Shown: piece after piece, positions 15,213-23,955 of the stretch
Numbering within the stretch: the first letter of the stretch is position 1
How the letters are laid out: each line of letters begins with the position of its first letter
Origin: Gordonibacter sp. An230
GTDB lineage: Bacteria > Actinomycetota > Coriobacteriia > Coriobacteriales > Eggerthellaceae
Direction: 5' to 3'
NCBI RefSeq assembly: GCF_002159915.1
Contig: NZ_NFJP01000007.1
Span: 1 to 64,000 of the forward strand
DNA: 64,000 bases
Program-made: the position numbers and the translations under genes
The notes under the pieces: model-generated
What the model was told of the DNA's origin: nothing
The model's input: the letters and a program-made list of their open reading frames with translations, nothing else
Database searches by the model: none

Positions 15213-18200
15213 CCCGCCAGCTCTTTCAGGAACTCGGCCACAGGTCCGAGCAGGTTGTCGCCCTCGTCCAGCTTGAAGTAGCGCAGGGGCAGCGACAGCT
15301 TCCGCTTGTCGGCCAGGTAGCGTCCGCCCGCGCGGCGCAGACCCGTCATCAAGGTGCGCGGCACGTCGATGGGTTCCACCACCAACTTGCCGGCCGTCAC
15401 CGAGACGGTCTTAATGCGATGCTCGTTCGCATAGGCTTTAATGCGCGCCTTCTCGATCAGGTTCTTCGCCGCCTGAGGCATGTCAGGACGCTTCTCGGCC
15501 AGATCGGAGGCCACGTCTTCGACAGCCTGCTCAGTGGCGGCGCCCGCGATCTTGCGGTACCACAGCACCCGCTCGTCGGCATCGGGCACGTAGTCCTCGG
15601 AAAGGTAGGTGTGCCCCGGCACGTTCACCGTAATGTCGGAGAGCGCGGGGGGCAGCTGGTCCACGGCCTTGAGATCGCCTTCGCGCGTGGCGGAAACCGC
15701 CTGCGCGAGCATCTGAGCGAACAGGTCGAAGCCCACAGCTGACATGTTGCCCGACTGCTCCGCGCCGAGCAGGCTGCCCGCGCCGCGAATCTCCAGGTCG
15801 CGCATCGCGATGCGCATGCCGCTGCCCAGATCGGTGTGCTCGTTCAACGCCGTCAGGCGCGCGGTGGCCTCTTCGGTCAGCTCCTTGTGCTCGGGGAACA
15901 TGAAGTAGGCGTAAGCCTGCGTGGACGAGCGGCCCACGCGGCCCTTCAGCTGGTACATCTGCGCCAAGCCGTAGCGCTGCGCATCCTCGATGATGAGCGT
16001 GTTGGTGTGCGGGTTGTCGATGCCGCTCTCGATGATGGTGGTGGCCACGAGCACGTCCAGCTCGCCGGCACTGAAGTCCTCCATCACGCGCTCGAGCTCC
16101 TCCTTCGACATCTGCCCGTGCGCCACGCCCACGCGCGCCTCGCCGGCGGCCGCCGCCACGCGGCCCACGGCCTCCTCCATGGTGCGCACGCGGTTGGACA
16201 CGTAGTACACCTGCCCGCCGCGCGCCAGCTCGCGGCGGATGGCAGCGCTCACGAGGTCCGGGTCCCACTCGCCCACGTGCACCTCGACGGGGCGGCGCTC
16301 GTCGGGCGGCGTGAGGATGAGGCTCATGTCGCGCACGCCCGACAGGCTCATCTGCATGGTGCGCGGTATGGGCGTGGCCGAGAGCGTGAGCACGTCGATG
16401 GACTCGCGCAGGTTCTTCAGCTGCTCCTTGTGCCCCACGCCGAAACGCTGCTCCTCGTCGATGATCACCAGGCCCAAATCGTGCGGGTTCACGTCGCGCG
16501 AGAGCAGTCGATGCGTGCCCACGAGGATGTCCACGTCGCCCTCTTGGAACCCTTTGAGCGCCTCGGCCTGCTGGGCGGGCGTGCGGAAGCGCGAGAGCAC
16601 CTCCACGCGCACGCCGAAAGGCTCGCAGCGCTCCTTGAAGTTCGTGAAGTGCTGCTGCGCGAGGATGGTGGTGGGGCACAGCACCATCACCTGCTTGGAA
16701 TCCTGCGTGGCCTTGAACGCTGCTCGGATGGCCACCTCGGTCTTGCCGAAGCCCACGTCGCCGCAGACCAGCCGGTCCATGGGCTTGGCGGACTGCATGT
16801 CGGCCTTCACGTCGGCGATGGCGGCCAGCTGGTCGGGCGTCTCCTGGTAGGGGAACGCCTCCTCCATCTCGCGCTGGGCCGGCGTGTCGGGCCCAAAGCG
16901 GTAGCCCTGCGTGGCGGCGCGGCGGGCGTACACGTCCACCAGGTCGAACGCGAGCTTCTTCGTGGCCGCGCGCGCCTTGCCCATCGCACGCGACCAGTCG
17001 GCGGTGTTCAGGCGCGTGAGCCGGGGCGACGCGCCCTCCGGCCCCACGTAGCGCGTCACGCGATCGAGCTGCTCCACCGGCACGTAGAGCTTGTCGCCCT
17101 CGGCGTACTCGAGCAGGAGGTAGTCGCGCGCGGTGCCGTCCACGTCGCGGCGCACGAGCTCCTTGAAGTGCGCCACTCCATGGGCGGCGTGGACCACGTA
17201 GTCGCCCGGTTTATAGGGGAAGGTGATCTCGGTGATGTCGACGCTCCTGGCAGGACGCGAGGACGAGGACGCCCCCTGCGTGTCCGACACGCTCACGAGC
17301 GCGAGCAACGCCTGCGGGATGATCATGCCGAGCGGGATGTCCACGTCCACCACGTTCACCACCCCGCGCCGCAAGCGGCGCTTGGCGGCGCCCTCGGTCT
17401 CGTCAGCTTCGGCCTGCGCGTCCAGCGTCTCCTGTATCGGCAGCCCCCGATCCACGAAGGCGAGCTTCATGTCCTGGCGGGCGCGGAAGTTCGGCGCGCT
17501 AAACACCACGGTGTAGTCGCCGTCCACGAGCGTGCGCAAACGTCCGAACAGCTTGTCGGGATGCCCCGCCACCTCCACGCGCTTCACCGGCAGCTCGTCG
17601 TCCACCTGCCCGCCCACGCGCATGATGGACACGTAGGTGGCGCGCTGCCCCTCGCCGAAGCTCACGTTCGAAGGCTCGACGTACAGGCCTTGCGGTGGGA
17701 TGCTCGAGCCCGCTGCCCGCCCGCGCACGTCATCGTAGGCGTGCGCCATGTCGTCGAAGAGCGATCGCGGTTCGATGAGCGCCGTGAGAGAGCCAGCCCG
17801 CACATAGTCGCCGAGCGTCGCCGTCTTGTTGTACAGGTAGGGCAGAAGCGCGTCCGAGCCGTCGAAGCGCAGGCCTCCGTCGAGCTTCTCCAGGATGTCG
17901 CGCAGCACGGGGTTGGTCTCGGCAGGCCGCTCGAGCTTCTTGCGGGCACGGGCGAGACCCGACTTCGAACACGAGAACTCCACCACCGGGTAGATGTCCA
18001 CATGCTCTAGCGAGGCGATTGTCTGCCCTGTGGAGGGTACGATGCGGCGAATCTCGTCCAACTCGTCGCCGAAGAAGTCCAGGCGCACCGGGTACACGAG
18101 GTTGCCGGGAAACACGTCAACGGTGCCGCCGCGCACGGCGAACGTGCCGGGGCCGTCCAGCTCGCCGGTGTTCTGGTAGCCGCGTTCCTCGAAGGCGCGC

Positions 18201-18697
18201 GTGAGGTCGCCGAGCTCGGCGACGCTCGCCCTTTGCGCACCGGGCATGTCCGCAAGCTCGCAGCCTGCGTCGAGCGCGATCGGCAGGAACGCGCCCGAAC
18301 CCGCCGGCGGCAGCGCTCGCACGAGCGAACGGGCGCTCGCCACCACCACGGCCTCGCGGCCGGTCGCGAGCGCGTGCACGGCCTGCATGCGCCGCGCCAC
18401 CTGGGCCGGGTCGCTCGGCTTGGGGGCGAAGGGGAAATCCGAGCGCTCGGGGAAGCGCATGACGCGCTCCTCGCCCAGATAGGCCGCCAAGCTTCGCGCG
18501 AACGCGACGGCGGCGTCCTCGCCGGCCACCACGACGAGCGTGGCCTGCGGCCGGTGCGCGAACCGTGCCGCCACGAGGAACGGCCGCGCGGAGTTCGCCA
18601 CGCCGAGCGCACCGTCCTCCCCCGCGTCCAGCTTGCCCCAGAACGCGTCAAGACAGCCCGATTTCTCCAGGGTGAACGTGAGCGAGTCGATGAGCAT
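15209..18697 (-). CDS. mfd: transcription-repair coupling factor Mfd
   Basis: A 1162-residue SF2 translocase. The N-terminal UvrB-like domain is followed by the RNA-polymerase-interaction CarD-like domain (FPYKPGDYVVHAAHGVAHFKEL, about 505-525). Then come helicase motifs Walker A in CGDVGFGKTEVA, DEEQRFGV, LSATPIPRT and the TRG-like VATTIIESGIDNPHTNT, and a C-terminal TRCF domain. Mfd removes RNA polymerase stalled at lesions and recruits UvrA. Length is normal. ATG 18697 follows ATAGGA. It is the first gene of a four-gene overlapping operon with a transporter, a hydrolase and a nucleotidyltransferase. Confidence 0.96.
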   Translation of the reverse strand: MLIDSLTFTLEKSGCLDAFWGKLDAGEDGALGVANSARPFLVAARFAHRPQATLVVVAGEDAAVAFARSLAAYLGEERVMRFPERSDFPFAPKPSDPAQVARRMQAVHALATGREAVVVASARSLVRALPPAGSGAFLPIALDAGCELADMPGAQRASVAELGDLTRAFEERGYQNTGELDGPGTFAVRGGTVDVFPGNLVYPVRLDFFGDELDEIRRIVPSTGQTIASLEHVDIYPVVEFSCSKSGLARARKKLERPAETNPVLRDILEKLDGGLRFDGSDALLPYLYNKTATLGDYVRAGSLTALIEPRSLFDDMAHAYDDVRGRAAGSSIPPQGLYVEPSNVSFGEGQRATYVSIMRVGGQVDDELPVKRVEVAGHPDKLFGRLRTLVDGDYTVVFSAPNFRARQDMKLAFVDRGLPIQETLDAQAEADETEGAAKRRLRRGVVNVVDVDIPLGMIIPQALLALVSVSDTQGASSSSRPARSVDITEITFPYKPGDYVVHAAHGVAHFKELVRRDVDGTARDYLLLEYAEGDKLYVPVEQLDRVTRYVGPEGASPRLTRLNTADWSRAMGKARAATKKLAFDLVDVYARRAATQGYRFGPDTPAQREMEEAFPYQETPDQLAAIADVKADMQSAKPMDRLVCGDVGFGKTEVAIRAAFKATQDSKQVMVLCPTTILAQQHFTNFKERCEPFGVRVEVLSRFRTPAQQAEALKGFQEGDVDILVGTHRLLSRDVNPHDLGLVIIDEEQRFGVGHKEQLKNLRESIDVLTLSATPIPRTMQMSLSGVRDMSLILTPPDERRPVEVHVGEWDPDLVSAAIRRELARGGQVYYVSNRVRTMEEAVGRVAAAAGEARVGVAHGQMSKEELERVMEDFSAGELDVLVATTIIESGIDNPHTNTLIIEDAQRYGLAQMYQLKGRVGRSSTQAYAYFMFPEHKELTEEATARLTALNEHTDLGSGMRIAMRDLEIRGAGSLLGAEQSGNMSAVGFDLFAQMLAQAVSATREGDLKAVDQLPPALSDITVNVPGHTYLSEDYVPDADERVLWYRKIAGAATEQAVEDVASDLAEKRPDMPQAAKNLIEKARIKAYANEHRIKTVSVTAGKLVVEPIDVPRTLMTGLRRAGGRYLADKRKLSLPLRYFKLDEGDNLLGPVAEFLKELAG

Positions 18698-18727
18698 GGC
18701 GTGTCCTATCCGTATGCGAACAGCACG

Positions 18728-18746
18728 AAAAGCCGCGATTCGCGGC
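18728..18746 (-). terminator. terminator-like hairpin in the mfd leader
   Basis: On the minus strand GCCGCG-AAT-CGCGGC (18732-18746) is followed by TTTTCG. It lies 31 bases upstream of the mfd ATG, with no minus-strand gene before it. It could be an attenuator or a weak terminator of upstream transcription; the U-run is short. Confidence 0.35.
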
Positions 18747-18900
18747 CTCGTGCAAGGTTTCTGCCTGCCGCCCGCGCAGGCGCGAACAGCGCAGACGATT
18801 CTACCACCCGAGCGCGCCCTGCACGATGCCCGAAGGCGCGCATGAAGGAGAAACCACAGGCGGGCGGAGCGCGCCGATGCATCGAAGGAGCGGAGCATCC

Positions 18901-18930
18901 GGCGCACGTTCCGGAGGCGCACGTTCCGGA
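18901..18930. repeat. 15-bp perfect tandem duplication
   Basis: GGCGCACGTTCCGGA occurs twice head to tail (18901-18915 and 18916-18930). It lies just upstream of the inverted-repeat element. Confidence 0.85.
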
Positions 18931-18957
18931 AGTCCCTTCCGTATCCAAGGGTCCTCG

Positions 18958-19108
18958 GTCACCGTTTTGGCCGCTGTGAAGCGTTTCGGCGGCAAAAAGG
19001 GGCTCGGTGAGGTTCGCGACCTGCGCAAACGCGCAGAGGACAAGCAATCCGCCGCCGAAATCAGACTCTGAGCACGCGAGAAGCCTTCACAGCGGCCAAA
19101 ACGGTGAC
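18958..19108. repeat. 151-bp element bounded by perfect 24-bp inverted repeats
   Basis: Bases 18958-18981 are the exact reverse complement of 19085-19108; the arm includes GTTTTGGCCGCTGTGAAG. The 103-base interior contains the hairpin CTGCGCAAACGCGCAG and the octamer GACCTGCG shared with the element at 4823-4979. A perfect 24-bp stem closing a loop of about 100 nt is well beyond a normal terminator, and no U-run follows. It may be a non-autonomous repeat (MITE- or REP-like) or a structured RNA. Confidence 0.75.
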
Positions 19109-19266
19109 TTTCGGAATGCTTTTCGTCGTTGTTTCGAGGCGAAGGAGGATTCCGCGCCTCGGATACCGTGTGGCGACAACCAGCCGCGACCTCCTCGGCT
19201 ATCGCCGCGCGGGCTCCTTTCACCCCGGCGCTTCGCGCTCCTTCGAGGATGACAAAAGGGAATCCC

Positions 19267-20091
19267 CTACCAGACGCCGGCCGCGGCCACGACCTCGTCC
19301 CACGGCTCGAAGGCAGGATCGTCCGCGCCGGCCACGACCTCCACGCGGCCGTCCTCGACGAGCAGCATGCCGCCGTCGCCGATGGGGCGCATGCGGCTCG
19401 TGAGCGAGAACGTGTCGCACAGCCACAGCTCCTCGCCCGCGTCGACCCGCGCCCAGGCGGACGCGGGCGGCATCCGCTCGCAGGCGGCGACCGGCGTGTG
19501 CCCGACGATCTGGTCGATGCCGGGGTAGGCGTCCTCCCACAGCTCCGAGCGGTCGGCCCACAAAGGGCTCGGCTCGTCCCAACCGCCACGCCCGGCGCCG
19601 CAGGACGACAGCGCGCGCAGGTCGTTCCAGGTTCCGCGCTCGAGCATTGCGTTCAACTGCGATTTCGCCTCCTCCGCCCCGCTCGGCGCATCGAGATGCA
19701 GCCGCGCCCACTCCGCCGTGAGCCCCGCGTGCGTGAGCAGGAAGCCGTCTGCCGTCTCGGCCATCGTCGCGCCGAGGCCCCGAAGCAGCGCCGCGACATC
19801 GCCCATGATGAGGACCTGGGTGCCGGGCCCCTCCTCGCCCAGCAGGTACTGGAAGTCGTGGTTGCCCAGCAGCAGGTCGACCCGCACGCCCGCTGCACGC
19901 GCGTCTTCCACCCAGCCGGCGAGCAGCTCGAGCGCCGCGAGCAGCTGCCGGCCCGTCGACCTCCACTCGTCGCAGTAATCGCCCAGGAACACGACGCGCT
20001 CCGCCCCGCAGCGCTCGACCGACGCGTCGACCCGCGGCAGGATGATCTCCTGCTTCACATGGGTGTCCCCCACAACCAACGTCCCTCCCAC
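19267..20091 (-). CDS. calcineurin-like metallophosphatase
   Basis: A 274-residue phosphoesterase with the full metal site: GDTHVKQ (residues 8-14), FLGDYCDEW (about 36), LLGNHDF (about 75), LLTHAGL (about 118) and IVGHTPV (about 203). These are the ordered motifs of the PPP/ApaH-like superfamily (GDxH, GDxxD, GNHD, H, GHT). The protein substrate or nucleotide substrate is unknown. The start is a GTG at 20091 behind an AAAGGCGGGAAG sequence; no ATG precedes the first motif. It diverges from nth. Confidence 0.85.
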   Translation of the reverse strand: MGGTLVVGDTHVKQEIILPRVDASVERCGAERVVFLGDYCDEWRSTGRQLLAALELLAGWVEDARAAGVRVDLLLGNHDFQYLLGEEGPGTQVLIMGDVAALLRGLGATMAETADGFLLTHAGLTAEWARLHLDAPSGAEEAKSQLNAMLERGTWNDLRALSSCGAGRGGWDEPSPLWADRSELWEDAYPGIDQIVGHTPVAACERMPPASAWARVDAGEELWLCDTFSLTSRMRPIGDGGMLLVEDGRVEVVAGADDPAFEPWDEVVAAAGVW

Positions 20092-20131
20092 GCTTCCCGC
20101 CTTTCATCGCAGCAGCTTCCCTTCCGCACCC

Positions 20132-20168
20132 AGTATACCCGAGAAGCGCCCGGGAAGTTCGCTATACT
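20132..20168. promoter_or_regulatory. back-to-back -10 elements of divergent promoters (metallophosphatase / nth)
   Basis: AGTATA (20132-20137, TATACT on the minus strand) and TATACT (20163-20168, plus strand) form an inverted pair embedded in the repeat CCAGTATA...TATACTGG. They point away from each other with 25 bases between them, so the -35 regions overlap. No good -35 hexamer is seen on either strand. Confidence 0.45.
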
Positions 20169-20207
20169 GGAAGCCGAACCCGTCCACACGACCCGACAGG
20201 AGACCCT

Positions 20208-20870
20208 ATGCCGCGCGAGACCATGACCGCCAAGCGGGAGCGCGCGCTCGAGGTGGCGCGCCGCATGAACGAGCACTACCCGGCCGCCGAGTGCGCGCTG
20301 CACTACTGGGGCGACCCGTTCCGCCTGACCATCGCCGTGCTGCTGTCCGCGCAGACCACCGACAAGGGCGTGAACAAGGTCACGCCCAAGCTGTGGGAGC
20401 GCTACCCCACGCCGGCCGACCTCGCCTCCGCCGACGTGCGCGACGTGGAAGATATCATCCGCACCATCGGCTTTTTCCACACGAAGGCGGCGAACGTCAT
20501 CAAGTGCGCCCAGATGGTGGTGGCCGACTACGCAGGCGAGATCCCGCGCGACATCGACGAGCTGCAGAAGCTGCCGGGCGTGGGCCGCAAGACGGCGAAC
20601 GTGGTGCTCAACGAGGCGTTCGGCATCGTGGAGGGCATCGCGGTGGACACGCACGTGTTTCGCATCGCGCACCGGCTGAAGTTCGCGGGCCCCTCCGCCG
20701 ACACGCCGGCGAAAACCGAGACGGCGCTGCTCAAGCTCTACCCGCGGGAATACTGGGGGCCCATCAACCACCAGTGGGTGCTGTTCGGCCGCGAGACGTG
20801 CATCGCGCGCAGCCCGAAGTGCGGCGAGTGCTTCATCTGCGACCTGTGCCCCAGCTGCGGCAAGGTGTAG
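20208..20870 (+). CDS. nth: endonuclease III (DNA glycosylase/AP lyase)
   Basis: A 220-residue base-excision repair enzyme for oxidised pyrimidines. LLSAQTTDKGVN, the helix-hairpin-helix LPGVGRKTANVVLN (about 121-134) with the catalytic Lys, and IAVDTHVFR with the catalytic Asp (about 144) are present, followed by a C-x6-C-x2-C-x5-C Fe-S loop starting in CIARSPKC. Length is standard. ATG 20208 follows AGGAGA at 5 bases; ATG 20223 is less well placed. It is followed after 37 bases by the UvrA-like ATPase, giving a repair-flavoured pair. Confidence 0.95.
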   Translation: MPRETMTAKRERALEVARRMNEHYPAAECALHYWGDPFRLTIAVLLSAQTTDKGVNKVTPKLWERYPTPADLASADVRDVEDIIRTIGFFHTKAANVIKCAQMVVADYAGEIPRDIDELQKLPGVGRKTANVVLNEAFGIVEGIAVDTHVFRIAHRLKFAGPSADTPAKTETALLKLYPREYWGPINHQWVLFGRETCIARSPKCGECFICDLCPSCGKV

Positions 20871-20907
20871 GGTTCCCCCGATTCCCCTTCGGCGAAAGGA
20901 CCCCGTT

Positions 20908-23373
20908 TTGGACACCCTCACCATCGTCGGCGCGCGCGAGGGCAACCTGCGCGACGTCACGCTCGCCATCCCCAAAAACAAGATCACCGTGTTCACGGGC
21001 GTGTCGGGCTCGGGCAAGTCCACCCTGCTCGTGGACGTACTGGCCACCGAGTGCCAGCGCCTGCACCTGGAGGCCCTCTCGATGCAGGGCATCCCCAAGC
21101 CCGCCGTCGAGCGCGTGCGGGGCGCCTCCCCTGCCATCGCCATCCTGCAGGACGGCGCGAACCGCAACCCGCGCTCCACCGTGGGCACGGCGACCGACGT
21201 GTACACGGCGCTGCGCATGGTGTTCGAGAAGCTGGGCGAGTACCCCTGCCCGCACTGCGGCCAGATGCTCTGCGCGGCCGACTGCGCAGAGGAGACGGAG
21301 CACGTGGGCGACGACTTCCACGTGTACCAGTTCTGCCCCTCGTGCGGCGAGCGCATGGACAAGGTCACGCGCACGGAGTTCTCGTTCAACACGCACGAGG
21401 GCGCCTGCCCCGCATGCGAGGGCATGGGCGACGTGCTCGCGGTGGACCGCGCGGCCGCCGTGGACGAGTCCCGGTCGCTCGAGGACGGCGCCGTGGCCTT
21501 CTGGCAGGCGAGGTACCGGGAATATCAGATAGGCGTGTTCCGCGCCGCGTGCCGGCATTTCGGCCTGCCTGACCCCGCGCACGTGCCCGTGGCGGCGTTC
21601 GACGCGCTGCAGAAGGCGCTCTTGTACGAGGGGTCCGAGGCGCCCGCGCTCGAGCGCGCGCTGCCGCAGGTCGAGCCGCCCCGGAAGGTGGCCGACGGGC
21701 GCTTCGAGGGCGTGGTTCCGCTGCTCATGCGTCGGCTGGGCGAGCAGGGGCCCGACGCGAAGGGCGTGCGCGCTTTCATCATGCGCACCCCCTGCCCCGC
21801 CTGCGGCGGCGAGCGCCTGGGCCCGCGGGGCCGCGACGTGGTCGTGGCGGGCACGCGGCTGCCCCAGCTGGCAGGCCGGTCGCTGCGCGAGCTCGCGGCG
21901 TGGGTGCGCCGGGTGGGCGCGCAGCTGGACGGACCGCGCCGCGCGGTGGTGAAGGACTACCTGCTGGACATGGAGACGAAGCTCGCGCGCATCGGTGCCG
22001 TGGGCCTGGACTACCTGACGCTCGACCGCGCAACCACCACGCTCTCGGGCGGCGAGCTGCAGCGGCTGCGCCTGTCCGCCGTGCTGGACTCGGAGCTCTC
22101 CGGCGTCGTCTACATCCTGGACGAGCCCACCGCGGGGCTCCACCCCTGCGACACGGAGGGCCTCGTGGGCATCCTGCGGCGCCTGCGCGACCTGGGCAAC
22201 ACCGTGCTCGTCATCGAGCACGACCCGGACATCATGCGCGCGGCCGACCACCTGGTGGACCTGGGCCCCGGCGCGGGCGCGCACGGCGGGCGCGTGGTGG
22301 CCGAGGGGTCGCTCGCCGACCTCGCGGCCGCGCCCGACTCCGCCACGGGGCGCTTCCTCGCGCGCCCGCTCGCGCCCAAGGCGGCGCCGCGCGCACCCCA
22401 GGGCGCTCCGATCAAACTGCGCAACGCCACCCGGTTCAACCTCGACCATCTGGATGCGGACATCCCCGCCGGGTGCCTCGTGGCGGTGACGGGCCCGTCC
22501 GGCTCGGGCAAGTCCACGCTCGTGTTCGACATCCTGGCCCGCGGCGACGCGCCCGGCCCCGAGAACGCGGTGTCCGGCTGCACGCAGTTCGACCGCATCG
22601 TCTCCGTAGGGCAGGCGCCCATCGCGCGCATGAAGCGCTCGAACGTGGCCACGTATGCGGACGTATGGACGCCCATCCGCGCGGCCTTCGCCGCCACCGG
22701 GGAGGCGCGTTCGCACGGGCTCTCGGCGAAGGCGTTCTCGTTCAACACGCCCAGCGGCCGCTGCGAGACGTGCGAGGGCATGGGCACCGTCACGAGCAAC
22801 CTGCTGTTCTTCCAGGACGTGCAGGTTCCCTGCCCCACCTGCCGCGGCCGCCGCTTCCACGACGAGGTGTTGGAAGCGACGCTCGACGGACGCTCCATCG
22901 CCGACGTGCTGGCGCTGTCGGTGGACGAGGCGCAGGACGCCTTCGCCGCTTATCCCAAGGTCGCCCGCGCGCTCGGCCTCCTGTCCGATGTGGGCCTGGG
23001 CTACCTGGAGCTGGGACGTCCGCTCACCACGCTCTCGGGCGGCGAGGGCCAGCGGCTGAAGCTGGCGCGGGAGCTCCTCGGCGGCGGCCGCGGGCGCACG
23101 CTCTACCTGCTGGACGAGCCCACGCGCGGCCTGCACCCGCAGGACGTGGAGCACTTCCTCGCGCTGCTCGACCGCCTGGTCGATGCCGGCAACACGGTCG
23201 TGGCGGTGGAGCACGACCACCGGGTGCTGTGCGCGAGCGACTGGGTGGTCGACCTCGGCCCCGAGGGAGGCGAGCGCGGCGGCCGCCTCGTGTTCGCGGG
23301 AACCCCCGCCGAGCTCGCCGCGCACGGCGAGGGCGCCACGGCCGCCTGCCTGCGCCGGGCGCTCGGAAGGTAG
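20908..23373 (+). CDS. short UvrA-like ABC ATPase
   Basis: An 821-residue protein, about 120 shorter than canonical UvrA. It has two ABC modules: Walker A in GVSGSGKSTL (about 32-41) and GPSGSGKSTL (about 530), signatures LSGGELQRLRL and LSGGEGQRLKL, and Walker B regions before DEPTAGLHP and DEPTRGLHP. Zinc modules CPHC...CPSC, CPAC and CETC...CPTC are present. The shortened first half suggests loss of part of the UvrB-binding or insertion domain, so this is probably a UvrA paralogue (class UvrA2/UvrA-like) tied to drug tolerance or DNA protection rather than the main NER protein. The start is TTG 20908 behind GAAAGGA. Confidence 0.85.
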   Translation: MDTLTIVGAREGNLRDVTLAIPKNKITVFTGVSGSGKSTLLVDVLATECQRLHLEALSMQGIPKPAVERVRGASPAIAILQDGANRNPRSTVGTATDVYTALRMVFEKLGEYPCPHCGQMLCAADCAEETEHVGDDFHVYQFCPSCGERMDKVTRTEFSFNTHEGACPACEGMGDVLAVDRAAAVDESRSLEDGAVAFWQARYREYQIGVFRAACRHFGLPDPAHVPVAAFDALQKALLYEGSEAPALERALPQVEPPRKVADGRFEGVVPLLMRRLGEQGPDAKGVRAFIMRTPCPACGGERLGPRGRDVVVAGTRLPQLAGRSLRELAAWVRRVGAQLDGPRRAVVKDYLLDMETKLARIGAVGLDYLTLDRATTTLSGGELQRLRLSAVLDSELSGVVYILDEPTAGLHPCDTEGLVGILRRLRDLGNTVLVIEHDPDIMRAADHLVDLGPGAGAHGGRVVAEGSLADLAAAPDSATGRFLARPLAPKAAPRAPQGAPIKLRNATRFNLDHLDADIPAGCLVAVTGPSGSGKSTLVFDILARGDAPGPENAVSGCTQFDRIVSVGQAPIARMKRSNVATYADVWTPIRAAFAATGEARSHGLSAKAFSFNTPSGRCETCEGMGTVTSNLLFFQDVQVPCPTCRGRRFHDEVLEATLDGRSIADVLALSVDEAQDAFAAYPKVARALGLLSDVGLGYLELGRPLTTLSGGEGQRLKLARELLGGGRGRTLYLLDEPTRGLHPQDVEHFLALLDRLVDAGNTVVAVEHDHRVLCASDWVVDLGPEGGERGGRLVFAGTPAELAAHGEGATAACLRRALGR

Positions 23374-23394
23374 CCGCGCTCCGGACGGAGGCTC

Positions 23395-23425
23395 TTGACT
23401 TGGAGCAGGCTCCAGGAAGTATCGT
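23395..23425 (+). promoter_or_regulatory. MerR-type promoter with 19-bp spacer and internal palindrome
   Basis: TTGACT (23395-23400), a 19-bp spacer and TATCGT (23420-23425). The spacer contains the dyad CTTGGAGC-AG-GCTCCAGG (7 of 8 pairs). An over-long spacer with a central dyad is the hallmark of MerR-family activated promoters, especially the AdhR/NmlR type (CTTGGAGT...ACTCCAAG). No MerR gene is within the window. Confidence 0.8.
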
Positions 23426-23461
23426 GGAAAGGACGATCCACTGCGAACCAAGGAGGCATCC

Positions 23462-23878
23462 ATGAGCGACAGTCCAGCGCCCCTCGAACACGAGACGTTC
23501 CCGCGCGGCGAGGAGAACCCTTTCGGGCGACATTTCACCGGAAAGAGCTATTTGCACCTGCTCTCCACCGACCAGGCGACCATCGGCAACGTGACGTTCG
23601 AACCGGGCTGCCGTAACCACTGGCACGTCCACCGCGCAACATCGGGCGGCGGACAGATCTTGCTGATCACAGGCGGTCGCGGCTGGTACCAGGAATGGGG
23701 CCGGCCAGCCCGCGCGCTGAAAGCAGGCGACGTGGTGAACGTCCCCGCCGATGTGAAGCACTGGCACGGAGCCGCAGCCGACAGCTGGTTCGCCCATCTG
23801 GCCGTCGAGGTGCCCGCCGAGAACGGCTCGACCGAATGGTGCGAACCCGTGTCCGACGAAGAGTACGCGGCACTCTAG
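23462..23878 (+). CDS. cupin-domain protein
   Basis: A 138-residue single-domain cupin. Motif 1 is CRNHWHVHRATSGGGQILLITGG (residues about 51-73; H-x-H-x-n-E-like with His ligands) and motif 2 is LKAGDVVNVPADVKHWHGA (about 87-105). It resembles the cupins found beside carboxymuconolactone-decarboxylase and aldo/keto reductase genes in anaerobes, which are commonly MerR-regulated. A role in handling quinone, aldehyde or electrophile stress is likely but the reaction is unknown. It is transcribed from the MerR-type promoter 37 bases upstream, with an AAGGAGG ribosome binding site. Confidence 0.85.
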   Translation: MSDSPAPLEHETFPRGEENPFGRHFTGKSYLHLLSTDQATIGNVTFEPGCRNHWHVHRATSGGGQILLITGGRGWYQEWGRPARALKAGDVVNVPADVKHWHGAAADSWFAHLAVEVPAENGSTEWCEPVSDEEYAAL

Positions 23879-23955
23879 GCGCGACGAACGGCACCTGTGT
23901 TCGGGCTCGTCCGTTGGCGCCATCGACACGCGAAGAAGCATGCAGGAGGACAACC

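Larger units (their letters stand above)
18747..19266. other. intergenic region, repeats only
   Basis: About 520 bases between the mfd leader and the end of the metallophosphatase gene. It holds a 15-bp tandem duplication (18901-18930) and a long inverted-repeat element (18958-19108). I find no coding sequence with a ribosome binding site or family likeness. Confidence 0.5.

Noticed and set aside
15836-18010. Long plus-strand open frame opposite mfd
   Set aside because: His/Arg/Val-rich antisense translation of a well-conserved gene.
20833-23538. Long minus-strand open frame opposite the UvrA-like gene
   Set aside because: It mirrors an obvious ABC ATPase. High GC third positions commonly open the antisense frame; no motifs or ribosome binding site were seen.
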